Source: Neurospora tetraspora
Taxonomy: Eukaryota; Ascomycota; Sordariomycetes; Sordariales; Sordariaceae
Direction: 5' to 3'
NCBI RefSeq assembly: GCF_033439725.1
Contig: NW_026944383.1
Coordinates: 8,308,001-8,372,000 of the forward strand
Length of the DNA: 64,000 bases
Part shown: positions 36,101-47,338 of the stretch, piece after piece
Numbering within the stretch: position 1 is the first letter of the stretch
Layout: each line of letters begins with the position of its first letter
Position numbers and translations under genes: made by a program
The notes under the pieces: generated by a model
Databases searched by the model: none
Seen by the model: only the letters and a program-made list of their open reading frames with translations
What the model was told of the DNA's origin: nothing

Positions 36101-36249
36101 TCGAGTCTTAGCCGCTCTAATCTGTGTACTACAGTACATCCTTCGTCAATCATCACCGCTCGAGGCACGGACCACCATTCCTCCAGAAGAGAGAGGTCAT
36201 TCATCATCTCACCTTGGCGAGCGGCGGCCCGTACGGAATCCCGGTCGCT

Positions 36250-36333
36250 CACACACACACACACAGTCAAGTCACTCACTCGGTCACTCTCACACCCGCG
36301 CGGCATCCCAGTAGCAGACAGACAGACAGACAG
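36250..36333. repeat. AC and CAGA microsatellites in the Arl8 upstream region
   Basis: An AC run of about eight units begins at 36250 and a CAGA run of about four units lies at about 36315-36333. Confidence 0.8.
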
Positions 36334-36719
36334 CCCCGCGTCGGCTTCGGACGGACTATCCTCAACCACCCCATATCCCATATCGCACAAGACTGCATCT
36401 CCCACCTCGTTGCGAGATTGCCAGCCCGCGACGGGTGTGCCAGAGTCATACGAGACATTCAACTTTTATTTCTTCTCGCTATCTGCTCTTTGTGTGTCCT
36501 GTACCTGTTATATCGTCTGCCTGCACAAGTATTATCCCGACTGAGACCTGCCTGCCGCTCTGCGTGCGCTGCTATCAATATCCGGACCATACACCTGTTG
36601 ACCAGTCCAGACTACGCCTACGAGATTGTCTATAACTCCTTTGGATCCCGACGATTTCATTCGTTCTCGTTCTGTTCATCTACTACCGTCATCGCATTAC
36701 CTCACATCAACCACCCACC

Positions 36720-37473
36720 ATGGCCGGGCTATTCAAGAAAGTCTACGACTGGTTGCTCAGAACCTTCTGGTGAGTAGTCATGGGCGTTGGCCAGTTTGCC
36801 TGTCGCATCGATTGCTCACATGTCAGATACAACAGGGCGACGGAGATGGATGTGACCATGATCGGCTTGCAGAATGCAGGAAAGACGTCACTGCTGAGGG
36901 TTATTTCAGTGAGTTGCCAACGCCATCCCACCTCTTCCATCACTGAAGCTTTTGCTGACCATTTCCAGGGCGGAGAATTTACCCTTGAGTAAGCGACATC
37001 TTTCTCTTCCTTTTCCACACCCCCCTCCCTTTCCTTATTCCCCACGACTAACCCCACGCCACAGCTCCATCCCAACAGTAGGCTTCAACCTCAAGCGCGT
37101 CCAACGCGGGCACGTCACCCTCAAATGCTGGGATCTCGGCGGCCAGCCGCGCTTTCGGCAGATGTGGGAGCGCTACTGCCGAGGCGTCAACGCGATAGTC
37201 TTTATCGTCGACATCGCCGACCCTCGTCTTCTCCCGCAGGCCAAGGACGAACTGCACTCCCTCATGCGAAACGAAACCCTCCAAGGGATCCCCTTGTTGG
37301 TGTTGGGCAATAAATCCGATTTGCCGGAACGGCTGAGTGTCGATGAGCTGATTGATGCGATGGATTTGAAGAGTATCGCCGGACGGGAGGTCAGCTGTTA
37401 TGGGATCTCGGCCAAGGAGGAGATGAATCTCGATGCGGTGTTGCAGTGGCTGATGAGGTTTGCTGGGAAGTGA
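36720..37473 (+). CDS. arl8: Arl8-like small GTPase
   Basis: Four exons: 36720-36769, 36836-36908, 36969-36988 (20 nt) and 37065-37473, giving 183 residues, matching Arl8 of other eukaryotes (186). Arl8 recruits motor and tethering factors to lysosomes or vacuoles in animals (known); the fungal role is less clear. Seen: an N-terminal amphipathic helix MAGLFKKVYDWLLRTFW without the Gly2 myristoylation site, as in Arl8; P-loop GLQNAGKTS at 27-35; switch I IPTVGFN; WDLGGQPRF; the Arl8 signature MWERYCRGVNAIVFIVD; guanine-specificity motif LGNKSDLP. For intron 1 the acceptor must be CAACAG|GGCG: the nearer GTCAG would create a TGA. The third exon is only 20 nt. Confidence 0.95.
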
Positions 37474-40249
37474 GGGAGGTGTGTGTTCTCAGGCGTTGCG
37501 AAGCGGCAGGAGCGAGACCGAGATGTTGCGCCAGGCCGTTGAGTTGAGGCTTTTCTTTTGCGGTTATACCCCCATACCCCGCGTTTTTGGTTCGATTTCC
37601 TGCCCGACGACGCTATCACTGGTACAGCAGTCCAGAGGTGTCGACCCGGGTTTGCTCTTTTCTTGATTTTCGACTTTCGAGTTTCGGTTCGGTTCGGTAA
37701 CCCCCTTTCGACGGGAAAACAAAAGACGCTTTTGCTTCGGTAGAGGTATCTTTCGGTCGGCAACGTCGGATCGGTCCGGATCGAATCGAATCGGGCTTAC
37801 GGTACTTCGAAAACGTGCTGGCGATGCTGCTTGCTATACGTTGATGGTCGTTTTGGTATGATGGAAGAGCTGGTTCATGACGAAAAATGTCCGCTGGCAA
37901 CGGCTGGGCGAACAACGAACTTTAGAATGGAAATGGCACTCGCCACTCAAACTTCACTGGATGGAAGGAAGGAAGGGGAGTAGGGGTAATGGGCATGGGG
38001 TGTTTTTGTTGTGCTTCTTCCAGTTTTGGTGTGTTCTTTCTTTTTTTTCTTTCTTTTGGATACCTGATGGATGGGAAAGTCGGGAGTGGGTTTGAGAAGG
38101 GAATAGGATCTCAAATGATGAAGAAGGGACACTTTTGGTTAGCCTTGTAACTTTTGCCTTTCCCACTTCTCTTCTTGTAGCCAACTTTGAGCGAGCGATC
38201 GATCGTGTAAGGACATGGAGCAGACAGGAAGGGAAATATAAGGAGGTAGGTAATAGCAACAAGCATGATGATTGACGAGCTTCGAGAACCAAACTGTGAT
38301 GTCCGAGACTGGAGCGTATGATGAAGAAGACGCCGTGACAAAAGCGAGAATACTCAACCATGTGCGGCCCGATCGCAAAGACTGACAACGGACGGTATCA
38401 ATGAACCCGTACAATCTCTCGGTGAACGGTGACGATAAGGTGAGCGAGGTGTGGTGTGAGTGGGAGAGGCCCAACGAGGCCAAGACAGCTTGTTGATGAT
38501 TGGGCTGCAGCCGGGCCTCACCCATTGCGTGCAGTGAGAGCCAGAGACGCGGCGACCGACCGACCGAACAATCTGCCACAAAACACCAAAAAAGCTGATG
38601 AAAAAGGAGGAAAAGAGCAAAGGAGGGAGGAACAGCCCCTTGTATATATCCATTCCCAATTTCTAGACTCAGTCCTTGTTCATTGTCTTTTTTGGGCGCC
38701 CTGGGTTTGGGAAGAACCAGACCGGGACCCTGACCCCTCGAACTGACACGACTCCATCGTTTATTGACGTGGGTCGGTCTGATTGGCTGGAGCGAGAGCG
38801 CAGGGCTGCGCAGCGGTTTGGAGGGGGGATGGATTGCTGGGATGGGAAGACATGGGACGGGACTCGCACTCGCATTGTTCTCGGCTTCTCAATGCATTTT
38901 TTACTCTCTCTCTCTCTCTCTCTGTCACCGGAATCCTGTTGTGAGAAGAAATTCAAGTCTACTGTGATTTAGCAGCATTTGTGAGAAGATTGTTGAAGGG
39001 TTCTTCCATGTGAGTGCAAGGAACGAGATGTAGCGACAACAGTAGCCGGGCTGAGTGTGCACTTTTGGCTGTGAATGACTGAATATGAGGGTGTAACATC
39101 ATGTGAATCAGAGTAGAACTCCCAGTCTCGTTCTTTTGCTCTTTATGTCGGAGCAAATTGATCTGACCTGGCAGTGCCTGGGTGGTATCTGATGTACTGC
39201 TCAGTGTACCTGGCGGATTGTAAGCCTTGGGAACTGGGAAGAAGGACATCACCACACCCGACATCACTTGCTCGGCTTGGTATCCCGATTTGTTCACCCA
39301 GTCTGGCAAGGCTACATACGAGATACGCAGTGGTTCGGAGGTTCATCACGATGATCGTAGGGCTGAACCGAAGGGCAGCTGACCTTTCATGAAGCAGGTA
39401 TGCCAGTGTCAGAGAGACCCTTGAGACTACAGGCCGACTGCCTTTTACATCATTGTCATTGTCATTGACTTCACACGGCCGCGTCGCCCAAGCGTCGTGA
39501 TGAACTGCGGAAGACCAGAGACAGCTTCTACGACACTGACCGTAGATGCTGACCAGGAGAAAGGCCTGAAGGCTGTCCCCGAGTCACCCTAGCCTTTTTG
39601 GTTCCCATGTTCATACCGGACGGTCGCTCGGTCGACTCTATCGTTAGCATCAGTGACATCATCACCGCGACTCACCGGCGAAGCACTCGCTCGCCTGCTG
39701 CCTCCAGTCACAATCGCATAACGGCACAAACACGGGCACCGCAGAGGAACGTGAAATGGCTTGATCCTTCTTTTTGTGTGGTGTGCTGGAGGTTCGATCG
39801 CTCTAAGTTCTACCCTTCGAGCTCTCTCTCTATGTGACGTTGCTGAACCAGTCGTTATGTATCGTCGTTTCGCGCATGATTGATCATTGAACCACCAAAA
39901 ATTCGGACCTGTTGTAGTGTAATAGATGTGTGGTATCTCTTTCGCTTTTTGGGAGGTCTGCATAAAAAAAACAGAAGAAAGGACTCGAGTCTTTTTTTTG
40001 CATTCCCTCTATCTCTGGCCGAGATGCGGCAACACACGGCCGTGTTTGTTGCTGATAATTCCTCCCTCAGCAAACAAGCAGCAAGCCATATCGTGGTCGT
40101 CCGGAAACTTGACTCGGGTCTCTCTTGATCAATGCAATGCCGAAGAACGCCGTCCGCCGTGTCCACGCATCATGATGCCCGCCAACAAAAGCAGCCAGCG
40201 CACAACCACAACCATCCAAACACCACCACCGTCGTCTCCAAGTAGCCCT
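37474..40249. other. Intergenic, no gene seen
   Basis: Between the converging Arl8 and uS9 genes. Short overlapping frames only; the longest (about 146 codons, minus strand near 38.1-38.6 kb) has no motif. A TC dinucleotide run lies near 38.91 kb. This is long for a convergent spacer, so a non-coding transcript is possible. Confidence 0.5.
38903..38924. repeat. TC dinucleotide repeat
   Basis: About ten TC units in intergenic sequence. Confidence 0.8.
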
Positions 40250-40977
40250 TTAACGGTAGGACTTCTGGAAGCGAGAGCGGGCACCCTTACCACCGAACTT
40301 CTTGGGCTCGCAACGCCTGGGATCGGCGACGAGGAGAGTACGGTCGAACTGGATGAGGGCGGTCTTCAGGGTGTTCTTGGAGTGCTCATCGACGTACTTG
40401 GCGTAGTAGGCAACCTGTAAATCCACCAAAAATGCCCTGGTTAGTTTTCTCGTCTTCGCGTTTCTTCGAGTGCATGTATGTTTGTGTGTGCATCGCGTCA
40501 TGGAATTCGGCAAAGTGTTATCGGTCGGGGAAAAGGGGGATCGTAAATCGGGGAATACTGACAATGGCCTTGGCAATCTGTAAACACAATTTTGTTAGCA
40601 TATCTGTTGTCGCAAACGTTCTCGGAGTCGCGATTTCCAAACTTACAGCCTGACGGACGGCATAGACCTGAGAGACGTGACCACCACCGGAGACCTTGAG
40701 GCGGATGTCGACCTCGGCGAACTTGTCGGTGCCGAGGAGAAGGATGGGCTCGTAGAGCTTGGCCCGGAGGATCTCGGGGGCGTAGAGCTTAAGGGGAACA
40801 CCGTTGACCTTGATGAGGCCCTTGCCCTGCACACAGCGGGCGACCGCTACATTTGTCGCAAGACGGCACCGGTCAGCAATTGTCGCTCTCAAATGCCAGA
40901 ATTTCCAAAATGCAATATCTCGACATACCCGTGGCGTTCTTCTTCTTGCCGAAAACCTGGACCGCTTGCGTAGCCAT
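40250..40977 (-). CDS. rps16: 40S ribosomal protein uS9 (RPS16)
   Basis: Four exons: 40977-40929, 40846-40647, 40577-40563 and 40414-40250, giving 142 residues, the normal size. Component of the small subunit; its C-terminal tail reaches the P-site tRNA (known). Seen: start [50 protein letters not shown], and the conserved terminus [21 protein letters not shown] minus its first residue. The third exon is only 15 nt and encodes IAKAI; without it the conserved RQAIAKAIVAYY helix would be broken, so the microexon is well supported. Intron sizes are about 82, 69 and 148 nt. As in many fungal ribosomal protein genes, the introns cluster in the 5' part and may contribute to expression (inference). 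Confidence 0.96.
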
Positions 40978-42701
40978 TTTGTCTGGATGGCAAGATCACG
41001 ACGATGCGTACGTTCGGGACTTGATAATTTTCAGAGTCGTTCCTCAAAATTTGTGTGGGAGGGGAAAACGAATGGGGCTAAAGTCTGTCACGTGCTGACT
41101 AAGCCAGCTGGTGGCCTTGGGCGAGTGCAGGTGCGCTGGGCTGCTAGGAGCGTGTGGTCCAGGTCACTGCGGTCGGTGCGCGCCCAAGAGACGTGGTCGA
41201 GGCCGGCAGGGTCTGGGCTAGCGGGCCGCCAACAGCTGTCACTCCTGAAGCGTGGAGTTTGTGCTGCACATTGCTTGGCAGTCTTGGCAAGGTTGTGCCT
41301 CGCAGCGAACAAGGTTGTACAGGATCCAGAGGAACGAATGAATTTCTTTTGGACTTGGAAAGTTTTCGAGTGCAATTCCTCCCTTTTGCATCATCGCAGT
41401 GAAACATCACCATAACACAAAGCGCCGTCTGTCATGCCACTGTCTTCGTTATCCAGTCTGCGCAACTGCAAGGGACTTGGCGTACGGGCGGCCTCTCAAG
41501 ATTGATGGACGATCGCTTTATGCGCAATGCGATCTGTCGCACCGAAGCATCCAGGCTCCGTGGACAGGAACAACGTTGAGTTTGATATTCAAGGTTGATA
41601 CGTCTGTTCACTTCCACCGACGATGCCAACAAAGGACAGTTTATTCATGCCACAGACTTTGCCACAGGCAGACAGACAGCCACAATCAGTGACGGTCGTC
41701 ATCATTCCAATACTCCCGTCTCTCTCACGAAAAGGAATTGGGTTACAGTACCTTGATTGGGCAACACTCCCCGATATCAGCGATATGTAATGGATAGGCG
41801 CAGCAAAGAAATGAGCAGGTATGTAATAAGAAGGCAATGGTACGGCTAATATCGCAACCATATGGCAACCACAACTACATGCCATTTATACTAACCCATA
41901 CGAGCTCGCCGTCGTTGCAGCGGGCGGTTGGTTTCCCTTTATACATATGGACTGTTGGTTACTTGGCCGCTGAGTTCTGTCCGAGAAACGACGTGGGATC
42001 GGCCGATGTTTTATCTTCCTGGTCTCGGCTAAGCGGCCGGCCGGCGACTTGGCAGGTGAAGGTCCTCGCTAGAAAGGTGAGCCATTGGGCAGACCATTGA
42101 TGATCTTGGTGACCCCTATTTTAACCACCATAGCATTCGTTTGACAGGTGAAATTTGATGGGAGTCTGAGTTGGTGACCGACGTGTTTGTTTGACAGTGT
42201 CGAACCTTTTCGATCTTGCTCAGTCAGCCATCTGGCTCAGCCACTGCTTGTCTTTTCCAACAACAAGCACAAACAAAGGATTGACCAGAAACAAGAACAT
42301 CGGACCCATTTCTCCGGCTTTTTCACGAGCTGCTAGAGGTGCCTACCCGTTGGAGTGGTGCCTCGCTGTACGTTCGGGTACGAGCGTCAATCCTTCCATC
42401 CCCAGCAGCTTCCCCGTCACTGCCCTGGAAGTCTGAACCTGTGACTGTCTGAGCCCCTCCTGCCACGGCGCCCTGACGACGCCCTGAACATCGAACTTCC
42501 ACTTTTAATCCAACGTCACCCCCCAGGGAAGGAACGTCCCGCCGAAACACTTTCTCTTTTTCACTTTTGCATTTTCTCATTTCAATCTTGACACTCAAAT
42601 TTCCTTGACACAATCGAGTCCGTCGACATCGACATCGTTGTTGCAGCAAAGACATCCAAATCAAAGGAATCCGCAAAATCCACTCCCGCCAACAGCCCGC
42701 A
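40978..42701. other. Intergenic, no gene seen
   Basis: Divergent upstream regions of the uS9 and RCR-like genes. Short overlapping frames without motifs. The last 150 nt before 42702 is pyrimidine- and CA-rich, as in a fungal leader. Confidence 0.5.
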
Positions 42702-43298
42702 ATGGCGCCTCTAGCAGAGACGGCCAACCAGGTCCACCAGATCGCCAAGCGAGAGTAAGCCATTTATCGAAAACAGCAATACTCCAGCATCACTAACATG
42801 TGTCTAGTCGCTGTTTCTATGATACGTACGACAATTACTACTGCTATTCCGCCTGGTATTATTACGGCCGCTGGGTCCTACTAGGCATTGCCATTCTTTG
42901 CGTTTTCCTCTCGGTCTTCCTTATGGCGTACGTCCCCCTACCCTCCCATCATCACCTAACCCATCACCACTAACATCAAATGTTGTAGACGAAGAAACTC
43001 CCGCCGCCGCCGCGTCCAAGGTACGCAACCCATGTACGGAACTGGCTGGATGGCTCCCGCCCCTCCGCCCTACGCGCCGCCTCAGTATTCCGCCCAGCCG
43101 CCGCCGGGCAGTCAAGGAGGGTACTACGCACCGAACATGAATGGCCAGAAGCAGCCGGACCTGAACGGCGGGTACTATGGCAACCAGCAAGAAGGTGTCC
43201 AGCTCCAGCAGCCGGCGAGTGCATACCACAGAGGTCCGGATGAGCAGTTTGCCCCGCCTGATGGGCCGCCGCCTAACCAGGCGCAACGGTTCCAGTAA
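42702..43298 (+). CDS. RCR1/RCR2-like single-pass membrane protein
   Basis: Three exons: 42702-42754, 42808-42927 and 42989-43298, giving 160 residues. Yeast Rcr1 and Rcr2 affect chitin deposition, Congo red resistance and endosome-vacuole traffic of plasma-membrane proteins (known). Seen: a short N-terminus, a Cys/Tyr-rich juxtamembrane stretch (RCFYDTYDNYYCYSAWYYYG), one membrane segment (WVLLGIAILCVFLSVFLMA, about residues 38-57), then a basic stop-transfer cluster RRNSRRRRVQG and a Pro/Gln/Tyr-rich tail. The tail has PPxY-like sequence (APPPYAPPQY), the kind of site that recruits Nedd4/Rsp5 ubiquitin ligases. The architecture matches the RCR family; naming to Rcr1 or Rcr2 is not possible. 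Confidence 0.85.
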
Positions 43299-44992
43299 GC
43301 TGGGTTTTGATTCAGAAGGAAACGGAATGAGAGACGATGCGGGGATGGAGATAGGTGACAGGCGACAATCAACAAATCAAACCACCATCCATCATCGATC
43401 GATGAACAAACAACGGCGAATGTGATACCTATCCAACAATGGAGAAGGAAGGCAGATAATGGATGATACTGGCGTTGGGGGATGGCAAGGGTTTGCGGAT
43501 GGCGTTCAGGATCTTTCAACGTTTACGTGGGGAAACGATGCAAGCAACGGTCTTCGTATCTGCATGACGGATGAAGCAGATGACGGGAATGATTGCGATG
43601 GGATCTTGTCTGTGGTTGATGAATAGACGACAAGCGGCAAGACAAGCAAATACTATGTTGTCCAGCTTATACGTTTCAATAATGCTATTTCATGTTTAAT
43701 CGTTTCTCTGATCTTGTCATAGTCATGTCATGTTGAGTTAGAGTATCACCATCCCATCAACATGCTCCCCTTGTCGATGTTGTGAAAGATATCATAGTAA
43801 GGGTCCCCTTGCATCTATCTCCACCTGCAACGTCACTTTCCAGATGCAGATGCAGCGTTCTTTTGCTTGCTGATGTTACTGTGTAATTGTTCACCATCAG
43901 AGCCATCCAAACAGAACGTCGAACCATCAAATTCGTTAATCTGAATCGATCGGGCCTTTCGGCCAATTGGTTGGTGGCAGTCCTGGTGTTGGTCGCACGA
44001 GCAGAGGGGTTCGAGGGGCAAAGGTGAAGAAGAGGCGCAGCTGAACCTCACGTGCTTGGGTGGCAGAGTTGAACTGCGAGAATGACTTGCTTGAGCGAAT
44101 GCTCACTTGATTCCGCGTATCGGCGCAGGGAAAGGGAAAGGAAGATTGATGAATCAGCCAACCGTTGTCGCTGACCGTTGTCGCGTGACGGTAACGGCGG
44201 AGGAGATCATTGGACGACAACATCGCGAACATTGCACATCGACATCTAGAATAACATGAGTAATGGAAGATGCTAACAGACAGCCTCTCGATTCATGGGA
44301 CATAAAGGCGCCGAAAACAAGAGAAACAACTGAAGATAAGGACCGCTTCTTACTTGTAGATCAGCCCAACCAGACGGGAACCGCGGACACTCCAAGGCAG
44401 CACCAGTCTTTATAACCACGGCCTTAAAGCATTAGCACCACTATCATTGCATATATTTTTTACCGTTGTTCTTGCGTTGATCAACAGAAATGCCATTCCT
44501 CGATTAGTGTGCTTTTTTAACACTTTTTCCACAGATGGCTGTACAGGCTCAGCATACACCATCACCCAAGCCACGGCCAAATCAGCGCCGACTACGGGAA
44601 CGAATATGTTCCCAAGTCTCCAGGCAACACGAACGAGATGCTTTCCAAGTGGTATAACCATGCTCACGATCTTTCTGCGTCATAAGTCTAGGGAATAAAT
44701 GGCCTCCATACCTCTAATACTTCGAGGATCGGAAGTTGTTAGCCTTGGTAGATCGAGTAAACAAGAACGTTTATTGGTTGCTCTAGCTTGAGCTTTGCGA
44801 GACTGCCCCTGGTGATCAGAGACCGGGCGGTCTGGTCCCTTCCATTTCTTCCGTGAAAAGAGTCCAGTCAGCAGCACTTTTCCAAGTTCTAACAGCTACA
44901 ACTAGGTACCGGTCCGTACCCGACAACGCTTTTGTTCACTTTTCTCACCTCCCCATCCCCCATCTTACCTCCCTCCTCCTCATCTCGATCCA
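43299..44992. other. Intergenic, no gene seen
   Basis: 3' flanks of two converging genes. Frames are short (up to about 114 codons), overlap, and lack motifs. Confidence 0.5.
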
Positions 44993-45406
44993 TTACTCCT
45001 CAACACGCTCCCCCGCCCCCTCAAATCCACTCCCCCGCCCCTCCAACCCTCCCACCCCCTTAGGCAACCCCTCCTGCAACCTCTGACTCTTCTTCCCTTC
45101 CCTATATGGGTTATATTCCTCCGTCGCCATCATATCCAGCGTCTCCTTCAACCCTCCACCCGTCAACGCCCCCCCCTCTTTCTGATTCTTAGCATCCAGC
45201 TTCTCAGGAGCCCCGATATTCTTCTCCGCACCCAACACGTGCGACGGTCGGAATGCCTCGTCTACCGGGTGCTTGGGCTTGTCGGCTTCGTGCTGGGCGC
45301 GCGTCTCCCCGCCAGAGGGCTCTTGTGGGCCGCTGCGCAGGTCGTGGTGGTGGCGGGCTTGGTGCGAGGCTAGGGGGTTGTTGTAGGTGCGGGTGATTTC
45401 GGGCAT
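44993..45406 (-). CDS. Small hydrophilic protein, function unknown
   Basis: 137 codons from the ATG at 45406 (CCAAAATGCCC context); the frame is open upstream to an ATG at 45742, but that extra part is Ser/Thr/His-rich and looks like translated leader. The protein is charged and predicted disordered: His-rich near residue 20 (ARHHHDLR), Lys/Glu-rich middle (GAEKNIGAPEKLDAKNQKEG), and a Gly/Glu-rich end. No Cys or membrane segment. The segment LKETLDMMATEEYNPYREGK is the most structured and might be a conserved fungal motif. I do not recognise it. Confidence 0.6.
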   Translation of the reverse strand: MPEITRTYNNPLASHQARHHHDLRSGPQEPSGGETRAQHEADKPKHPVDEAFRPSHVLGAEKNIGAPEKLDAKNQKEGGALTGGGLKETLDMMATEEYNPYREGKKSQRLQEGLPKGVGGLEGRGSGFEGAGERVEE

Positions 45407-46380
45407 TTTGGGTCTGGTGTGGATGATGGTTTTGCGGTTGTTCTTGGGGTGGTGGTGAAGAGGTGTGCTTGGACTGGAGGTTTTCCGTTGGAGCTTGTTG
45501 TTTGCTTCCACTTCTCTTGAGGTCCTTTGTGCGAGTTTGTCTTGGACGAACAGGTTGTGTTCAATGGGTATGACTTGGAGAAGGCGTGTCTGGTTCGACT
45601 GACTTGTGGGCTCTAAAGAGCTGATGGATGTATAGAAGAGAAGTGTGTTGCTTGATGTTATCGAGGGAGATGTCTCGATCAGGACTGGATGTGCTGCTGT
45701 GCATCTGTGCATCTGTTCCTGGGATGAAGTGGGTGTCGTCATTGAGCAGGTGGTCGGCGGAGACAGGGCTGCAGTTATCAGACTATCAAGTCATGGCCTC
45801 ATATAGCGCTGAATCTGTTAGGGACTGATCACTTACTCCACCCGTTTGCTGACGTAACCCTCTGGACCGTGAGAATCTCTCCATCTTCGGCTCGGCATCA
45901 CTCGACACTCGTCGACCACACCGTCGAAACTCAAGTGAGAGTCCTCATCCGAGACCTCTGTGGCTCCAATACAAAGCTCAATGCCCTTGTGCAGCGGAGA
46001 TCTCCCGATAGGCTCCAGTAGCCTCAAGTCAATGGACTCGCGACCTCGGCGGACAACTGAACAACACTCCTTTGTTCCCGGCTCCCCGGGGGCCGTTCCC
46101 GCTCCTTGGTTACTTGATCTCCGTTTACCTTTGCAATGAACCATAACAATGAATCGACTGAACAATGGCTTTATCAGATTCAATGCGAGTTGTTCCGTCT
46201 CTTATAAGGAACCCAGCTGTTTTATGCTGGGGACAAGACTGAACAGCGTCTTTTGGGATACCAAACTGAGCGAGATATAAAACAATCACACTATCCTCTT
46301 CGAAAGCGTTGGGAGTAGAAAAGGAGTGTGACGAATTCAAACAGAAAGCTCGGCATTGCAACACCGACAAATATATCAAA
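45407..46380. other. Intergenic and leaders of two divergent small genes
   Basis: No supported gene. Upstream in-frame extensions of both neighbours run into it, but their composition argues for leader sequence. Other frames are short. Confidence 0.45.
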
Positions 46381-47055
46381 ATGACCCTCTGCGATTACGA
46401 CTCGTCTTCCGACTCTGACAGTTCAACTGTCTCGTACCTCTCAGAAGAAGATTTCCGCTACCCACACACTGGTACACCTCACAACCGCAGTCATGTCAGC
46501 AAAAAGAGAACCTGGTCCGAAACAGACGACGAAAGTGACCTCCCTGGCGTCCCAGACTACCGACAAGTCGGCAACTCTTACACTCGCTTCTGTTACAACT
46601 CGGATTTGGATTCAGAGGAGGACAGCAGAGAGACAAAGAGGAGAAGAGCCGGCAACGGCAAGCCGGTAGTCCCGATTGCTGGAGGTGTCAGAGACTTCCT
46701 GGTCAAGTGTCCTACGCCGGCGCCGAGGCCAACCAGTAGTGCTTTCCCTGTGAGCATTATCCGCAAGCCATTGAGGCTTGGTAGTAGTGGATTTAAACTG
46801 GATGAGAATATGGAGTACCTCACCCTCGGTGACCCATCACCTCAAAATGGCAGCGAACTCGAACCTATACCACCAGTAGCGCTTCGTCCAGCTCAAGTCC
46901 AACCATTCGTCCATACCTATCCCGCGCCGAAGCCTACGACGGCGGTAAAAGTACGGTTGAGAAAGGCAGCTTCTTCGCCTGTAGAACCGAAGCCGGCGGT
47001 TCTGATGTCCGCTTGGCTTGGGGTTACTAGTAACTGGTCTTTTCCTAGCTTGTAG
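46381..47055 (+). CDS. Small Ser/Asp-rich protein, function unknown
   Basis: 224 codons from ATG at 46381 (ATCAAAATGACC); an in-frame ATG at 46309 would add 24 residues but has a weaker context. The N-terminal third is acidic and Ser-rich (DYDSSSDSDSSTVSYLSEED), followed by a basic cluster ETKRRRAGNGK that could serve as a nuclear localisation signal, and a Pro-rich end with WLGVTSNWSF at the terminus. Single exon, predicted mostly disordered. Family not recognised. Confidence 0.65.
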   Translation: MTLCDYDSSSDSDSSTVSYLSEEDFRYPHTGTPHNRSHVSKKRTWSETDDESDLPGVPDYRQVGNSYTRFCYNSDLDSEEDSRETKRRRAGNGKPVVPIAGGVRDFLVKCPTPAPRPTSSAFPVSIIRKPLRLGSSGFKLDENMEYLTLGDPSPQNGSELEPIPPVALRPAQVQPFVHTYPAPKPTTAVKVRLRKAASSPVEPKPAVLMSAWLGVTSNWSFPSL

Positions 47056-47338
47056 AGCAGTAAAAAGAGATGTGCTGCCGCATCTCGAAGCTAGACAGAA
47101 TGCATCCTAGAGTAGGAGTTCTTCATAGATGTCTCCACTACACAAACAAAAATAGCATTATACACTCAAGCAGTTTGATTCCCATTTGAAATCTCCTTGC
47201 AGTCAACGTGAATGTTCTAAGTCAATACGTGATCATGCCTAATCGTACCTTGATAGAAGTGTTTTGGTATCATCGCTCATAAACATACAACGCCCATAGC
47301 CCGTAACCTGGTATCATCCATCTCATCCTTTAACCCTC

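Larger units (their letters stand above)
33120..36719. other. 3.6-kb divergent gene-poor region
   Basis: Lies between the divergently transcribed Pol I subunit and Arl8 genes. A GTGTGGT repeat sits directly upstream of the Pol I subunit start. From about 35.1 kb the plus strand is pyrimidine-rich with many short frames and simple repeats (CATCTGC, AC, CAGA), as in a long fungal 5' leader. A frame at 36124-36777 overlaps the Arl8 start out of register and is better seen as an upstream reading frame than a gene. Confidence 0.5.

Noticed and set aside
36124-36777. 217-codon plus-strand frame before Arl8
   Set aside because: Overlaps the Arl8 start out of frame, consists of leader-like low-complexity sequence and shows no motif.
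45407-45742. Extended 249-codon version of the small minus-strand gene
   Set aside because: The extra N-terminal residues are Ser/Thr/His-rich and look like translated leader; the ATG at 45406 has the better context.
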